Positions 1 through 8,950 of a stretch of 53,014 nucleotides of DNA are shown piece by piece. Numbering within the stretch: position 1 is the first letter of the stretch; every line of letters starts with the position of its first letter. The notes under the pieces were generated by a model. It had not been told where the DNA came from and did not search any database. It saw nothing but the letters and a program-made list of their open reading frames with translations. This stretch comes from Pirellulales bacterium (GTDB lineage: Bacteria; Planctomycetota; Planctomycetia; Pirellulales; JAICIG01). The DNA is taken from assembly GCA_025924495.1 (NCBI GenBank), contig JAICIG010000002.1, positions 1 to 53,014 on the forward strand. Direction: 5' to 3'. Position numbers and translations under genes: made by a program.

Positions 1-100
1 AGTCGTAGATTTCTTTGGCCTGCAGATAATCGGTGATCGCCGGCTTGTCGTCGGGATGAAATTCCGAAAGCTGAATGCGATCGTTGACGTGGATCTTCAT
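1..100 (-). CDS. GNAT-like N-acetyltransferase, 5' end only
   Basis: Only the first 33 codons are present; the gene runs off the left edge of the window. The ATG is the complement of 98-100, and the peptide begins MKIHVNDRIQLSEFHPDDK. This resembles the N-terminal strand and loop of RimJ/RimL-type GNAT acetyltransferases, where a short strand is followed by a 'position in the line' segment (YLQAKEIYD). It is transcribed on the same strand as the radical SAM gene upstream of it. The family call rests on a short fragment and is tentative. Confidence 0.45.
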   Translation of the reverse strand, partial: MKIHVNDRIQLSEFHPDDKPAITDYLQAKEIYD

Positions 101-212
101 CGCCAATCGCCGCCCATCTAGAAAACCAAGATTCCGTGCAACGGTCAGGACGCCGTTGGAGCCGCCCAGGTTCGCCGTATGGCTGTTTTATTCGGCGTTC
201 GCTGGTTTCGCT

Positions 213-1493
213 TTACGCTTGAATGACCGGCAGAGACAGCCCCGGCTCCGATTGCCTGGCCGCTGGCGGCGGGGGCAATGTCTTGCCGGCGTAGGCCCCG
301 AAATCGTTGAAAAAATGCTTTTTGGCGAAGCGGTAAAACCAGCTCTTTTCAGGAACTTCTTGGCCGGGGGCGTATTGCGACGGTCGCGGCTCCATGCTTT
401 CCAGTTCGGCCAGCGCGCTCTTGCGAGCAGTCGTGTCGCGAGCCCCGTGCTTTTCGACCAGGTCTTTGAGCAGATCAGGCCGTTCGAGCACGATGCATCC
501 CCGTGTGGCCGAAGACGCCAGCTCTCGGAAATCGCTAAGGAATGCAGATCGCTGAAATTTTTCCACCAGCGGCCGCTCGTCGTGAATTGATTCCTTGGCG
601 AACTGTACGATTGGGCACGGTTCGATGTCGCCCCAGGGGCTGATGTGGTGGCTGATGCCGGTCGCCGCGGGGCACAAGGCCTGGCCGCGGTCGTCGTAGT
701 AAGCGTCGATAATGCCAATCGGCTTCTTGACTCGCATGTCGACGACGAACTGCCTGGCCCGACGTTGCTGTTCGGGCGAAAGCGCGAGATCGGGGTTCGA
801 GTCGGGGCCCACGGGGCGATAGGTGTGATACCAGAGATACATCGCGCCCATCTCGATTAGCCGGTCGACCCAGGCTTCGGTGAGCAGATCGTCGATGTTG
901 GTGCGGCAGAGGCTGGTGCAAACGCCGGTCAGCACCTTGTTGTTCAAGCAGTTTTGCAGGCCGGCCATCGAGCGCGTGTAAACGCCTTGCCGGCCCCGGC
1001 GCTGATCGCTGACGATCTCCGTGCCTTCGATGCTTACCAGCGGCGTGACGTTGCCCAGCCGACGCAGTTCTTTGGCCACGGCGTCGGTGATCAACTGTCC
1101 GTTGGTAAAAACTTGGAAGTAGCAATCAGGATGTTGACCCAGGATCTCCAGCAATTCGGGGTGCATGAACGGCTCGCCGCCGAGGATGCCGAAAAAGCTG
1201 TTGCCTGCCGCCTTGGCTTCGCCGATCAGGCGGTTCATCGCCGCCACATCGATCGTTTGCCGCTCAGCCGCCACATCGACCCAGCAGCCTTGGCAGCGCA
1301 GGTTGCAGCTATTGATGATGGAAATGTAAATGAACGGCGGGAAGTATTCGCCCCGCTTGAGTCGCTTCTTATACCGCTGGACTGAACGCATGCCCTTGTA
1401 GCCCATGTTCCAGGCCAGCTTCCAGACCAGCCGCTTGTCGGTCTCGAAGAGCACGCGTTTGGCCATCTTTAGATACATGAACGCCTCGAACAT
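213..1493 (-). CDS. radical SAM protein with SPASM-like C-terminus
   Basis: 426 residues. A radical SAM cysteine triad CxxxCxxC lies at C63, C67 and C70 (NSCNLRCQGCW), followed by the glycine-rich GGEPF motif and a VSIEG strand. A cysteine-bearing segment near the C-terminus (LCPAATG...IEPCPIVQF, then GCIVLERP) looks like an auxiliary-cluster (SPASM or twitch) region. The substrate is unknown. It is divergent from the terpene-cyclase gene at 1862 with 368 bases between them, so it may share regulation with that cluster. It is not the hopanoid enzyme HpnH, which is encoded separately at 43756. The radical SAM call is firm; the role in the terpenoid cluster is an inference from position. Confidence 0.85.
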   Translation of the reverse strand: MFEAFMYLKMAKRVLFETDKRLVWKLAWNMGYKGMRSVQRYKKRLKRGEYFPPFIYISIINSCNLRCQGCWVDVAAERQTIDVAAMNRLIGEAKAAGNSFFGILGGEPFMHPELLEILGQHPDCYFQVFTNGQLITDAVAKELRRLGNVTPLVSIEGTEIVSDQRRGRQGVYTRSMAGLQNCLNNKVLTGVCTSLCRTNIDDLLTEAWVDRLIEMGAMYLWYHTYRPVGPDSNPDLALSPEQQRRARQFVVDMRVKKPIGIIDAYYDDRGQALCPAATGISHHISPWGDIEPCPIVQFAKESIHDERPLVEKFQRSAFLSDFRELASSATRGCIVLERPDLLKDLVEKHGARDTTARKSALAELESMEPRPSQYAPGQEVPEKSWFYRFAKKHFFNDFGAYAGKTLPPPPAARQSEPGLSLPVIQA

Positions 1494-1861
1494 CAGGGAG
1501 CGGATTGCGAGTTGGGTTTAAGTATAGCAGCCTGCGCGGCCCGAGCCACGCAGCCGGCTTCTCGGGCAATGGGACGTATTTCCCGACTCTGCTGAATAAG
1601 GCAGGTTGGCGCTCAGCATCGTGCTGAAAGCCTCTACCTGACTCACCGCCCAAGCGTGGGGCGGTCCTCGACAGTGGCATGGGAGGCACTTAGACTAGTG
1701 AGCCATGCGCGGCCTGACTTGATTCAAGGTTTACCGGCTCGGCGCCCGCGGGCTGTGCACAAAATCTATATTTACGGCGTGATGCCAGTGGGTATTTCTG
1801 GCCGCCGCACCGTTGGAGCGCCAGCGCGGCTGCTGAAAAGTCGCTGCGGCGGCCTGTGCGA
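1494..1861. other. intergenic region between divergent genes, with one hairpin
   Basis: This 368-base gap separates the radical SAM gene from the cyclase gene, so it should hold the promoters of both. I see a perfect 7-bp inverted repeat, ACCGCCC at 1645-1651 and GGGCGGT at 1659-1665, with a 7-base loop and no T-run. An AT-rich patch (AAAATCTATATTTAC) lies near 1760-1775. I could not identify a convincing -35/-10 pair or a conserved ORF. Confidence 0.5.
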
Positions 1862-3895
1862 ATGGTCGATACTGAACGATTGTTAGCGGCCTACGAGACC
1901 GCGCGCCGCGATCTGCTGGCCCGCCGATTGTCGGCAGGGCATTGGGCGGGCGAACTCTCGAGTTCAGCGCTATCCACGGCCACGGCCATTAGTGCTCTGT
2001 CATTAGTGCGCAGGCACGCACCGGCCGGATCTGCGGCCCGTTCTGCTGATGACGACGCGCGTTTTAGCGAGTTGATCTTCCGAGGGATCGAGTGGCTGGC
2101 CGGCGCTCAAAATGCGGATGGCGGCTGGGGAGACACAGACAAGAGCCTGTCAAACATTGCCACCACGATGTTGGTTCGCGCTGCATTCCAACTGACCTGC
2201 GTGCCGGCGAAGCATGCGGATTTATTGGTTCGAGCGGACGCTTATATCGCCGGTCAGGGCGGCATTGCCGGGTTACGGCGGCGCTATGGCAAAGACAAGA
2301 CGTTTGCCGTGCCGATTCTGACGAACTGCGCCTTGGCAGGGCTGGTCTCCTGGCGAGAAGTTTCGCCCTTGCCGTTCGAGTTGGCCTGCCTGCCGCAATC
2401 GTGGTTTCGGTTCTTGCGTCTTCCGGTGGTGAGCTATGCCATACCAGCACTAGTTGCGATTGGGCAGGCGCGCTATTTTCATGCCAAGCCGCTCAATCCG
2501 CTGACTCGCGCAATCCGCGCGGCTTCCGTCGATAAGAGCCTGCGAGTGCTTGAACAAATGCAGCCTGCCAGCGGCGGTTTCTTGGAAGCGACGCCGCTGA
2601 CGAGCTTCGTGGTGATGAGCCTGGCCAGCGTCGGCCAGGCAAGACACCCAGTGGTCCGCCGCGGCGTTGAGTTCTTAGTGGCTTCAGCTCGCACCGACGG
2701 TTCCTGGCCGATTGATACGAATCTTGCCACCTGGGTGACCACGCTGTCGATCAACGCCTTGGCCGTGGGCGAGCATAGAATGCCTAATTCGAAGATTCCG
2801 GAGCCAGGCCTGGAAGACGCCTCGCGCGCCATTGCGACAGCAGACGCGGCCGCAGGGAATGGTTTGTCCGAAGTCGGCCGGAGTTGTTTGAATTGGCTCC
2901 TGAGCTGCCAAGGCCAAGAGGTACATCCTTATACTGGCGCGGCTCCCGGCGCATGGGGCTGGAGCGATTTGAGCGGATCAGTGCCCGACGCAGACGATAC
3001 TCCCGGCGCCTTGTTGGCATTAGCCGCGCTGCGGCCGGCGATCGACGACCTAGGCCAGCGGCGGAGAATTGATCAGGCTGCCGCGTCAGGTGTTGGTTGG
3101 TTGCTCGACTTGCAGAATTCCGATGGCGGCTGGCCGACCTTCTGTCGCGGTTGGGGGAAATTGCCGTTTGACCGCAGCGGTCCCGACCTGACGGCCCATG
3201 CCTTGCGAGCACTTCGTGCTTGGTGCAGCCTAAGGGGCCAGCAAGAGCCGCAAGCGAAAGGCCCGGGGGCGGATGTTGTTACGAACGATTGCCATAGGAC
3301 GGACTCGCGACCGTGGCCGAGCAGCGAGCGTATCGCGCGTGCCATTTACAGAGGGTTTGGCTACCTGGAGCGGCAGCAACAGGCCGACGGCAGCTGGTTG
3401 CCGCTCTGGTTCGGTAACCAGCATCATCCTCAGGAGGCCAATCCGATTTATGGCGCCGCTCGGGTGCTTCTCGCGTATCGCGATTTCGGCTATCTGGAGA
3501 GGCCGCCCGCTCGCCGCGCACTGGCGTGGCTGGCCACTCAACAGAACTGCGATGGCGGCTGGGGAGGCGTATTGCCATCTCCGCAGCAAAAGCAGTGCGG
3601 AATTTCGGGCGTGGAAGAGACGGGTTTGGCGCTGGAAGCCCTACTTGGGGCAGACCCCGACCTAGCGACGCAAACGGCCATCGACAAGGGACTTGCCTGG
3701 CTGGTGGCGGCAGTTGAGAATGGTCGGCACGGCGAAACTAGCCCCATCGGTTTTTACTTCGCCAAGTTGTGGTATTATGAGGCCCTGTACCCGCTGATTT
3801 TTACGGTGGCGGCGCTGGGGCGAGCCGCCCGGCTGACGTTCGGCCGTTCAACCATGGTGGAGGTTGGCGCCGCGCGCGAGCCGAAGCAAGCTTGA
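1862..3895 (+). CDS. squalene-hopene-cyclase-like class II terpene cyclase (divergent)
   Basis: 677 residues from ATG 1862; a GTG two codons upstream is also possible. The class II cyclase acid motif DxDD is present as D376-A-D378-D379 in [10 protein letters not shown], close to its position in squalene-hopene cyclases. QW-type repeats recur along the protein, for example [10 protein letters not shown] near residue 90, SDGGWPTF near 420, [11 protein letters not shown] near 515 and DGGWGG near 565. These are the alpha/alpha-barrel repeats of the squalene cyclase superfamily. It should protonate and cyclise a linear isoprenoid. It is clearly distinct from the canonical Shc at 41504, so its substrate may not be squalene. 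It heads a same-strand gene run that includes a polyprenyl synthase fusion and a glycosyltransferase. Confidence 0.85.
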   Translation: MVDTERLLAAYETARRDLLARRLSAGHWAGELSSSALSTATAISALSLVRRHAPAGSAARSADDDARFSELIFRGIEWLAGAQNADGGWGDTDKSLSNIATTMLVRAAFQLTCVPAKHADLLVRADAYIAGQGGIAGLRRRYGKDKTFAVPILTNCALAGLVSWREVSPLPFELACLPQSWFRFLRLPVVSYAIPALVAIGQARYFHAKPLNPLTRAIRAASVDKSLRVLEQMQPASGGFLEATPLTSFVVMSLASVGQARHPVVRRGVEFLVASARTDGSWPIDTNLATWVTTLSINALAVGEHRMPNSKIPEPGLEDASRAIATADAAAGNGLSEVGRSCLNWLLSCQGQEVHPYTGAAPGAWGWSDLSGSVPDADDTPGALLALAALRPAIDDLGQRRRIDQAAASGVGWLLDLQNSDGGWPTFCRGWGKLPFDRSGPDLTAHALRALRAWCSLRGQQEPQAKGPGADVVTNDCHRTDSRPWPSSERIARAIYRGFGYLERQQQADGSWLPLWFGNQHHPQEANPIYGAARVLLAYRDFGYLERPPARRALAWLATQQNCDGGWGGVLPSPQQKQCGISGVEETGLALEALLGADPDLATQTAIDKGLAWLVAAVENGRHGETSPIGFYFAKLWYYEALYPLIFTVAALGRAARLTFGRSTMVEVGAAREPKQA

Positions 3896-4042
3896 AAAGC
3901 TTGGAAAGCGTAACTTTTGGAGCAAGAGCCCCCCTTATCCATCATCAAGCCGCATCGCTTCGCAGGTCAGCACCCGCCCTGACGTTCCCCGCAAGACATT
4001 CTCGTTTGAGTAAGACCGGCACTAGAACCACGAGGCTCCCAC

Positions 4043-5893
4043 TTGGCGACAGCACCCGTCGGACCCCCCTTGGCTGAGCAGCTTGAGCAGTCGACACGTC
4101 CCAAGAAGGGCCGCCGCAATACCAGCCACCTGAAGTTGGTGCCCGAGACCAAGGATGCTCGCGAGCAACTGCGCGCGCGTTGTGCCGATGTAGCCGCCAA
4201 ACTCGATAAGTCGCGGCCGCTGGGCAAGGACGAACTCGAGGCGATCGGCCGGGCTACCTTGGAGCAAGCCAGTCTGCCCGAAGGCTACTTGGGCTGGACC
4301 ATGGTGGCGCTAGCCACCGAATTCTGGGCGGCGCAAGTAGCAGCTACGCCATTCGAGCGACGCTTGTTTCTGCTTCCTCACTGCTTGAAACACGCCGAAG
4401 GCTGTCCGGCGGACTATGACGACTTCGGTCTTGATTGCCGCCGCTGCGGCGCCTGCAGCATTGCCGACTTCCGCACCCGTGCCGAAGAACTCGGTTACAA
4501 GGTGCTCGTAGCTGAAGGTTCGCCGATTGTCCTCAAGATCATCGTCAGCGGCTACGTGGATGCGATTATCGGCGTCGCGTGTTTGAACGTGCTGGAGAAG
4601 GCGATCGATAAGATCCTGCTGGCCGGCATCCCCTGCATGGCCGTGCCCTTGCTGTCGAGCGATTGCCGCAATACCTCGGTCGATGAAGACTGGGTAATGG
4701 ACATGATCAGCACGCGGCACGAAACGCCGCAAGTGCAGACGAAAACATATGTGCATCTGATGCGTGCAGCAGCAAGTATCTTCGAGCCTTGCGAACTAGA
4801 GCGGCTGGCGCCGCGCTTACGCGGCGGACCGAGTCTGGCGGAGCTCAATGGTCAAGGCGTGGCGGGGCTCGATCCGGTGGCCGGCACGGAAGCGATTGCC
4901 TACGATTTTCTTGCCAAAGGAGGCAAGCATTCGCGCCCCTTCATCACTTTGGCAGTATACGATGCTTTAACGGGAGGACAAGCGACTGGCTCGGAGGGCG
5001 CGGAGAAGCTGGCCGCGTTTCCTGATTCGATCAAGCGTGCGGCATTGTCGATCGAAACTTTCCATAAAGCCTCGCTGGTGCACGACGACATCGAAGACGA
5101 TGATCAGTATCGCTACGGTGATCCAACGCTGCACCGTAAGTTCGGCACTCCGACGGCGATCAACGTGGGCGATTATCTGATCGGGCTCGGCTACCGGCTG
5201 ATCAGTCGCGATGCGGCCGCGATTGGGGCGGAAGCGGCGGCCGACGTGCTCGATCGCCTGGCCGATGCTCACATGAAGTTGACCGAGGGCCAAGGCGCCG
5301 AGCTGTTGTGGCGCGACTCGCTCAACAAGCGGCTTTCGCCGCTCGATGCACTGAAGATTTACGCGCTGAAAACGTCCCCCGCTTTCGAAGCGGCGCTATA
5401 CTCCGGGCTCAGGCTGGCCGGGCCGGTTCAAGATGCCGGCTGGGTCGGCCAGTTCGCGCGCCACTTGGGGGTGGCCTTTCAGATTCTCAACGATCTGAAC
5501 GACTGGCAAGGCGACAACCACAACAAGTTACTGGCAGGCGGCGATGTGCTCGGCGGCAGGCCCACTGTACTCTGGGCTTTGGCCCTGGAAGGGCTGAGCG
5601 AACAAGATCGCGCGGAGCTCGAATCGCTCGCCGCCGCCAATACTATCAACGAACAGACGATCTTCCGAATTCGACAGCTCTACCAGTCGGCAGGCGTGTT
5701 TGAAAAGGCGTCGCGCCTTGTCGACAAATATCAGGAGCGGGCGGAAGCCGTAGCTGACGAGGTGCAACCTGAGGAACTGCGTCGACTACTGTACTATTTA
5801 GTCGACACGGTACTGGAACGCACTGCGGAGCAGGCTCCTCCCGTGATCGTTCCCACCTTGCCGGTTGCCAGCGTACCCGCCGCGGCGCCTTAA
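4043..5893 (+). CDS. DUF116 domain fused to trans-polyprenyl diphosphate synthase
   Basis: 616 residues from a TTG start supported by GAGG seven bases upstream. Residues about 105-260 match the DUF116 pattern: a cysteine-rich segment (LPHCLKHAEGC, then DCRRCGACS), an invariant-looking VACLNVLEKA, and DCRNTSVDEDW. Residues about 285-590 are an isoprenyl diphosphate synthase. The first aspartate-rich motif is D348-D349-x-x-D352 in VHDDIEDDD and the second is N483-D484-L-N-D487 in ILNDLNDWQGD. The synthase half should condense IPP with an allylic diphosphate; chain length cannot be read from sequence alone. The cysteine-rich half may bind metal or an iron-sulfur cluster (inference). A proline/alanine/valine-rich tail ends the protein. 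It lies 147 bases after the cyclase and is probably co-transcribed with it. Confidence 0.88.
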   Translation: MATAPVGPPLAEQLEQSTRPKKGRRNTSHLKLVPETKDAREQLRARCADVAAKLDKSRPLGKDELEAIGRATLEQASLPEGYLGWTMVALATEFWAAQVAATPFERRLFLLPHCLKHAEGCPADYDDFGLDCRRCGACSIADFRTRAEELGYKVLVAEGSPIVLKIIVSGYVDAIIGVACLNVLEKAIDKILLAGIPCMAVPLLSSDCRNTSVDEDWVMDMISTRHETPQVQTKTYVHLMRAAASIFEPCELERLAPRLRGGPSLAELNGQGVAGLDPVAGTEAIAYDFLAKGGKHSRPFITLAVYDALTGGQATGSEGAEKLAAFPDSIKRAALSIETFHKASLVHDDIEDDDQYRYGDPTLHRKFGTPTAINVGDYLIGLGYRLISRDAAAIGAEAAADVLDRLADAHMKLTEGQGAELLWRDSLNKRLSPLDALKIYALKTSPAFEAALYSGLRLAGPVQDAGWVGQFARHLGVAFQILNDLNDWQGDNHNKLLAGGDVLGGRPTVLWALALEGLSEQDRAELESLAAANTINEQTIFRIRQLYQSAGVFEKASRLVDKYQERAEAVADEVQPEELRRLLYYLVDTVLERTAEQAPPVIVPTLPVASVPAAAP

Positions 5894-5930
5894 GCTTCCC
5901 TCCCACGTGCGGGTTAATCAGGGACTCACG

Positions 5931-6485
5931 ATGCCGAGCCAACCGCACCCGATTTTGCCCGATCTCGATACGCTCACCGGCCTGTTCTACCGTTCGCGCG
6001 AACGGTTGGGCGAATTTACCGAAGTAACGCCTGAAGAAATGCCGGAGATTCCGCGCAAATTGCTGGCGCACAACTCTCATATGACCGTGACGGTCGAAGA
6101 ATACCACCATTCGCCCGTCAACGTGCGAGTGTTGGACCGGCTGGTCACGCCCCAGCATTATGCCCGCAAGATCCTGCTCGAGCGGCAGTCGGACGGTCGC
6201 GTCGTGCAATTCGGGATTATGCGGGTGAATTTCGAATATCTCTCGCCTGAAGTCAGCCAGGAAATTCAAAGCGAAGCCACGCCGCTGGGTCGGATTCTGA
6301 TCAAGCACAACGTGTTGCGGCGCGTGCAGTTGTTCTCGCTGTGGCGGGTGGACATGGGTGATGAGCTGCAGCAACTATTCAGCACGAACGGACCCGGAAT
6401 TGCCTACGGACGGACGGCGCTCATCGACTGCAATGAGGAACCAGCGGTAGAATTGGTCGAGATCGTCACCCCGCTCGACTTATGA
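5931..6485 (+). CDS. chorismate-lyase-like (UbiC/DUF98 fold) protein
   Basis: 184 residues from ATG 5931; the open frame extends upstream into the previous gene, but this start lies just after its stop. The layout resembles chorismate pyruvate-lyase-fold proteins of the UbiC/DUF98 type. A YARKILLERQSDGRVVQFGIMRV segment corresponds to the central strands, TPLGRILI precedes a basic NVLRRVQ, and the C-terminus has GRTALIDCNEEPAVELVEIV, where UbiC-like proteins carry the R...E pair. If active, it would release pyruvate from chorismate to give 4-hydroxybenzoate. Its stop overlaps the next start by four bases (ATGA), so it is translationally coupled to the glycosyltransferase. The fold assignment is moderate; the reaction is an inference. 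Confidence 0.55.
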   Translation: MPSQPHPILPDLDTLTGLFYRSRERLGEFTEVTPEEMPEIPRKLLAHNSHMTVTVEEYHHSPVNVRVLDRLVTPQHYARKILLERQSDGRVVQFGIMRVNFEYLSPEVSQEIQSEATPLGRILIKHNVLRRVQLFSLWRVDMGDELQQLFSTNGPGIAYGRTALIDCNEEPAVELVEIVTPLDL

Positions 6486-7804
6486 AAATCGTTTATCTTG
6501 CCGCCGGCGCCGCGGGCATGTACTGCGGCAGTTGCCTTCACGACAACACGCTGGCCGCTGCGCTATTGGCGGCCGGCGTCGACGTGGCGCTGGTTCCCAC
6601 GTATACGCCCATTCGCACCGATGAGACGGACGTGAGTCAGCCTCGCGTGCTGTTCGGCGGCATCAACGTCTATTTGCAGCAACTCTCCGGCGCCTTCCGT
6701 TATACGCCGCGCTGGTTCGACCGCTTGCTCGATTCGCCCTGGCTGCTGAACGCTTTATCGAGGCTCAATTCGAGCATCGAACCGGCGAAGCTAGGAGCTC
6801 TGACCGTATCGATGTTGGAAGGGGAGCAGGGCAAGCAGCGTAAAGAGGTGGCGAAACTCGTCGATTGGCTGGCCCGCGAAGGGCCGCCTGATCTCGTCCA
6901 CCTTTCGAATTCGATGCTGGCAGGCATGGCTCGCGAGATTGGCCGTCAGTTGAGTGTGCCGGTCGTGTGTTCGCTGTCGGGCGAGGATATCTTTCTCGAA
7001 AAGCTATCGGCGCCGCACTACGAGCGCGCCCGCGCCGTGCTGCGCCAGCGGGCCGGCGACGTCTCGGCGTTTGTTTCGCTCAATCGCTATTATGCCGATT
7101 ATATGGCCGACTACCTGGCGGTCGACCGCGAGCGAATTCATGTGGTTCCCCACGGGTTGAATCTCGCCGGACATGGCACGCGCGCTCGTGCGCAACCGGG
7201 GCGGCCGTTTACGATCGGCTACCTGGCCCGCATCTGTTACGACAAAGGGCTGCATCAACTGGTCGAGGCGTTTCAGCTGTTGAAGCTGCAGCCGGGATTG
7301 CCGCCGCTGCGGCTGCGCGTCGCCGGTTATCTTGGCGCGGCGGACCGCAAGTACCTGGATGAAATCGTCGCCAAGATTCGCGGCTGGGGCTGGCTGCAAG
7401 ACTTCGAATACGCCGGCGAACTGGATCACGCCCAGAAAGTCGCTTTTTTGCAGTCGCTCGACATCATGAGCGTGCCGACCGTTTATCGCGAGAGCAAGGG
7501 ACTCTCAATTCTCGAGGCCTTGGCGAATGCCGTTCCGGTCGTGCTTCCGGCGCATGGAACCTTTCCCGAATTGATCGAAGACACTGGCGGCGGATTACTG
7601 TGCGAGCCTGACGATCCGGCGTCGCTGGCAGAGAAGCTCAGGCAGTTGGCGCTTAACCCGGCCGAGGCCGACGAACTTGGGCGCCGCGGTCAGGAGGCGA
7701 TTCGCGAGCGTTATACGGCGGCACGGATGGCCGAACGCACCTTGGCCTTATACCAGAAACTGCTGTCGGGCCAATCGGCCGCGCTTTCCGAGGCTGTATC
7801 ATGA
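6482..7804 (+). CDS. family 4 (GT-B) glycosyltransferase
   Basis: 440 residues. The N-terminal Rossmann half begins MKIVYLAAGAAGMYCGS. The C-terminal half holds the donor-binding region with IGYLARICYDKGLHQLVEAF and the E-x7-E motif in ESKGLSILEALANAVPVV, followed by GTFPELIEDTGGG. It should transfer a sugar from a nucleotide-sugar donor in the cytoplasm. It overlaps the gene before it and the gene after it by four bases each (ATGA), which marks a tight operon. The context, next to a terpene cyclase and a polyprenyl synthase, suggests a lipid or isoprenoid acceptor, but this is inference. Confidence 0.88.
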   Translation: MKIVYLAAGAAGMYCGSCLHDNTLAAALLAAGVDVALVPTYTPIRTDETDVSQPRVLFGGINVYLQQLSGAFRYTPRWFDRLLDSPWLLNALSRLNSSIEPAKLGALTVSMLEGEQGKQRKEVAKLVDWLAREGPPDLVHLSNSMLAGMAREIGRQLSVPVVCSLSGEDIFLEKLSAPHYERARAVLRQRAGDVSAFVSLNRYYADYMADYLAVDRERIHVVPHGLNLAGHGTRARAQPGRPFTIGYLARICYDKGLHQLVEAFQLLKLQPGLPPLRLRVAGYLGAADRKYLDEIVAKIRGWGWLQDFEYAGELDHAQKVAFLQSLDIMSVPTVYRESKGLSILEALANAVPVVLPAHGTFPELIEDTGGGLLCEPDDPASLAEKLRQLALNPAEADELGRRGQEAIRERYTAARMAERTLALYQKLLSGQSAALSEAVS

Positions 7805-8217
7805 CTGCCGCCTTTCGCACCACGCGGCGCGTGGAATTTCATCATACCGACGCCGCCGGCATCGTACATTTTTCGACGTTCTTTCTCTACATGGAAGAAG
7901 TCGAGCACGAGTTCTTGCGCTCGCGCGGATTGAGCGTGATGATGCGTGACAAGGAAGGCGTGATCAGTTGGCCGCGCGTGGCGGCAAACTGCCAGTATCG
8001 AAGCTCTGCGAAGTTTGAAGACGTGCTCGAGGTAGACCTGCACGTCGGTCGCATCGGCGACAAAAGCGTGACCTGGGAATTTCACTTTTCGCTCGACGGA
8101 AAAGAGATCGCCACTGGAGAAATGACGTCGGTCTGTTGCCGGTTGGAAGACGGCCATGTCCCGCGTTCCATTACCATTCCGGCGGACATCCGCGAGAAAC
8201 TCTCCTCGGCGTCCTGA
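7801..8217 (+). CDS. hotdog-fold acyl-CoA thioesterase (YbgC / 4-hydroxybenzoyl-CoA type)
   Basis: 138 residues, the usual size for a single hotdog domain. The active-site region HHTDAAGIVHFSTFFLYMEEVEHEFLRSRG matches YbgC and 4-hydroxybenzoyl-CoA thioesterases, with D17 as the expected catalytic acid. It hydrolyses an acyl or aryl thioester. The start overlaps the glycosyltransferase stop by four bases. A 4-hydroxybenzoyl-type thioesterase close to a chorismate-lyase-like gene could mean aromatic acid metabolism, but many YbgC proteins act on other acyl groups. The next gene is convergent, so the operon ends here. Confidence 0.85.
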   Translation: MTAAFRTTRRVEFHHTDAAGIVHFSTFFLYMEEVEHEFLRSRGLSVMMRDKEGVISWPRVAANCQYRSSAKFEDVLEVDLHVGRIGDKSVTWEFHFSLDGKEIATGEMTSVCCRLEDGHVPRSITIPADIREKLSSAS

Positions 8218-8249
8218 TTCGCGGCATGGAGCCAGAGGCACGCAGCGTC

Positions 8250-8780
8250 TCAGTCCGTCAAATCGCTTCCACATTGGTTGCAGTATCGCGAACCAGCGAC
8301 GTTCACGGCATTGCACTTTGCGCATATTCGCTGGCGCGGAAGTTCTTCTCCGCATTGGGCGCAGAACCTGGCGTCGGCCTCGTTGCTGGCGCCGCACTTC
8401 GAGCAGACGGCCGTCGGCGTATCGCTCGCGGAAAATCCCTTGCGGACGGCGCTGGCCAAAGTGCGCACGCCTTGCTGTGTTCCTTGCGCCAAGTAGTTAA
8501 ACGTGTCTTTTTGCACGGGAGCCGTCTCGCCAGCGACATAGCGAGACACTTTGCCGAGATAGCCGAATTGGCAACAGACACCGCCGGCAAAGAGGATCGG
8601 CATGCCAAGAAAAGCGCACCAGAAAAAGCGCGGTGGTCCAAACTGACCAAAGCTGGCGAAGAAACTGCCGATGCCCACGGCCATTAACGCGAGACCGATT
8701 CCAACCAGAAGCGGGCCGACCATCCGGAGGACGCCGCGTATGCTCTCGTGACTCGGATCAATCTTTCGTTCGTCGTTCAT
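8250..8780 (-). CDS. membrane protein with two C-terminal zinc ribbons
   Basis: 176 residues from the ATG complementary to 8778-8780. Two membrane segments lie at about residues 20-45 (VGPLLVGIGLALMAVGIGSF) and 50-70 (FFWCAFLGMPILFAGGV). The C-terminus has two CxxC...CxxC zinc ribbons: CSKCGASNEADARFCAQCG and CAKCNAVNVAGSRYCNQCG. Such proteins are usually annotated only as zinc-ribbon proteins; partner and role are unknown. It faces the thioesterase gene tail to tail and is divergent from the gene at 8951, with 170 bases between the starts. Confidence 0.8.
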   Translation of the reverse strand: MNDERKIDPSHESIRGVLRMVGPLLVGIGLALMAVGIGSFFASFGQFGPPRFFWCAFLGMPILFAGGVCCQFGYLGKVSRYVAGETAPVQKDTFNYLAQGTQQGVRTLASAVRKGFSASDTPTAVCSKCGASNEADARFCAQCGEELPRQRICAKCNAVNVAGSRYCNQCGSDLTD

Positions 8781-8950
8781 AATACCTTGCTGATTCAGGG
8801 CAGGTAGCGGTTGGTAATCGGCCTGGGCATCTCCGCAGCTATGTTTCGCCTGGGCCAGCGGATTCTTAAGGGAAGTTCCTCGAAAAAAACAGCTCACGAG
8901 AGCAAGTGCCGGCCCTATCCCCTCATGCCGGTTCCAGGTAATTTACCAGC

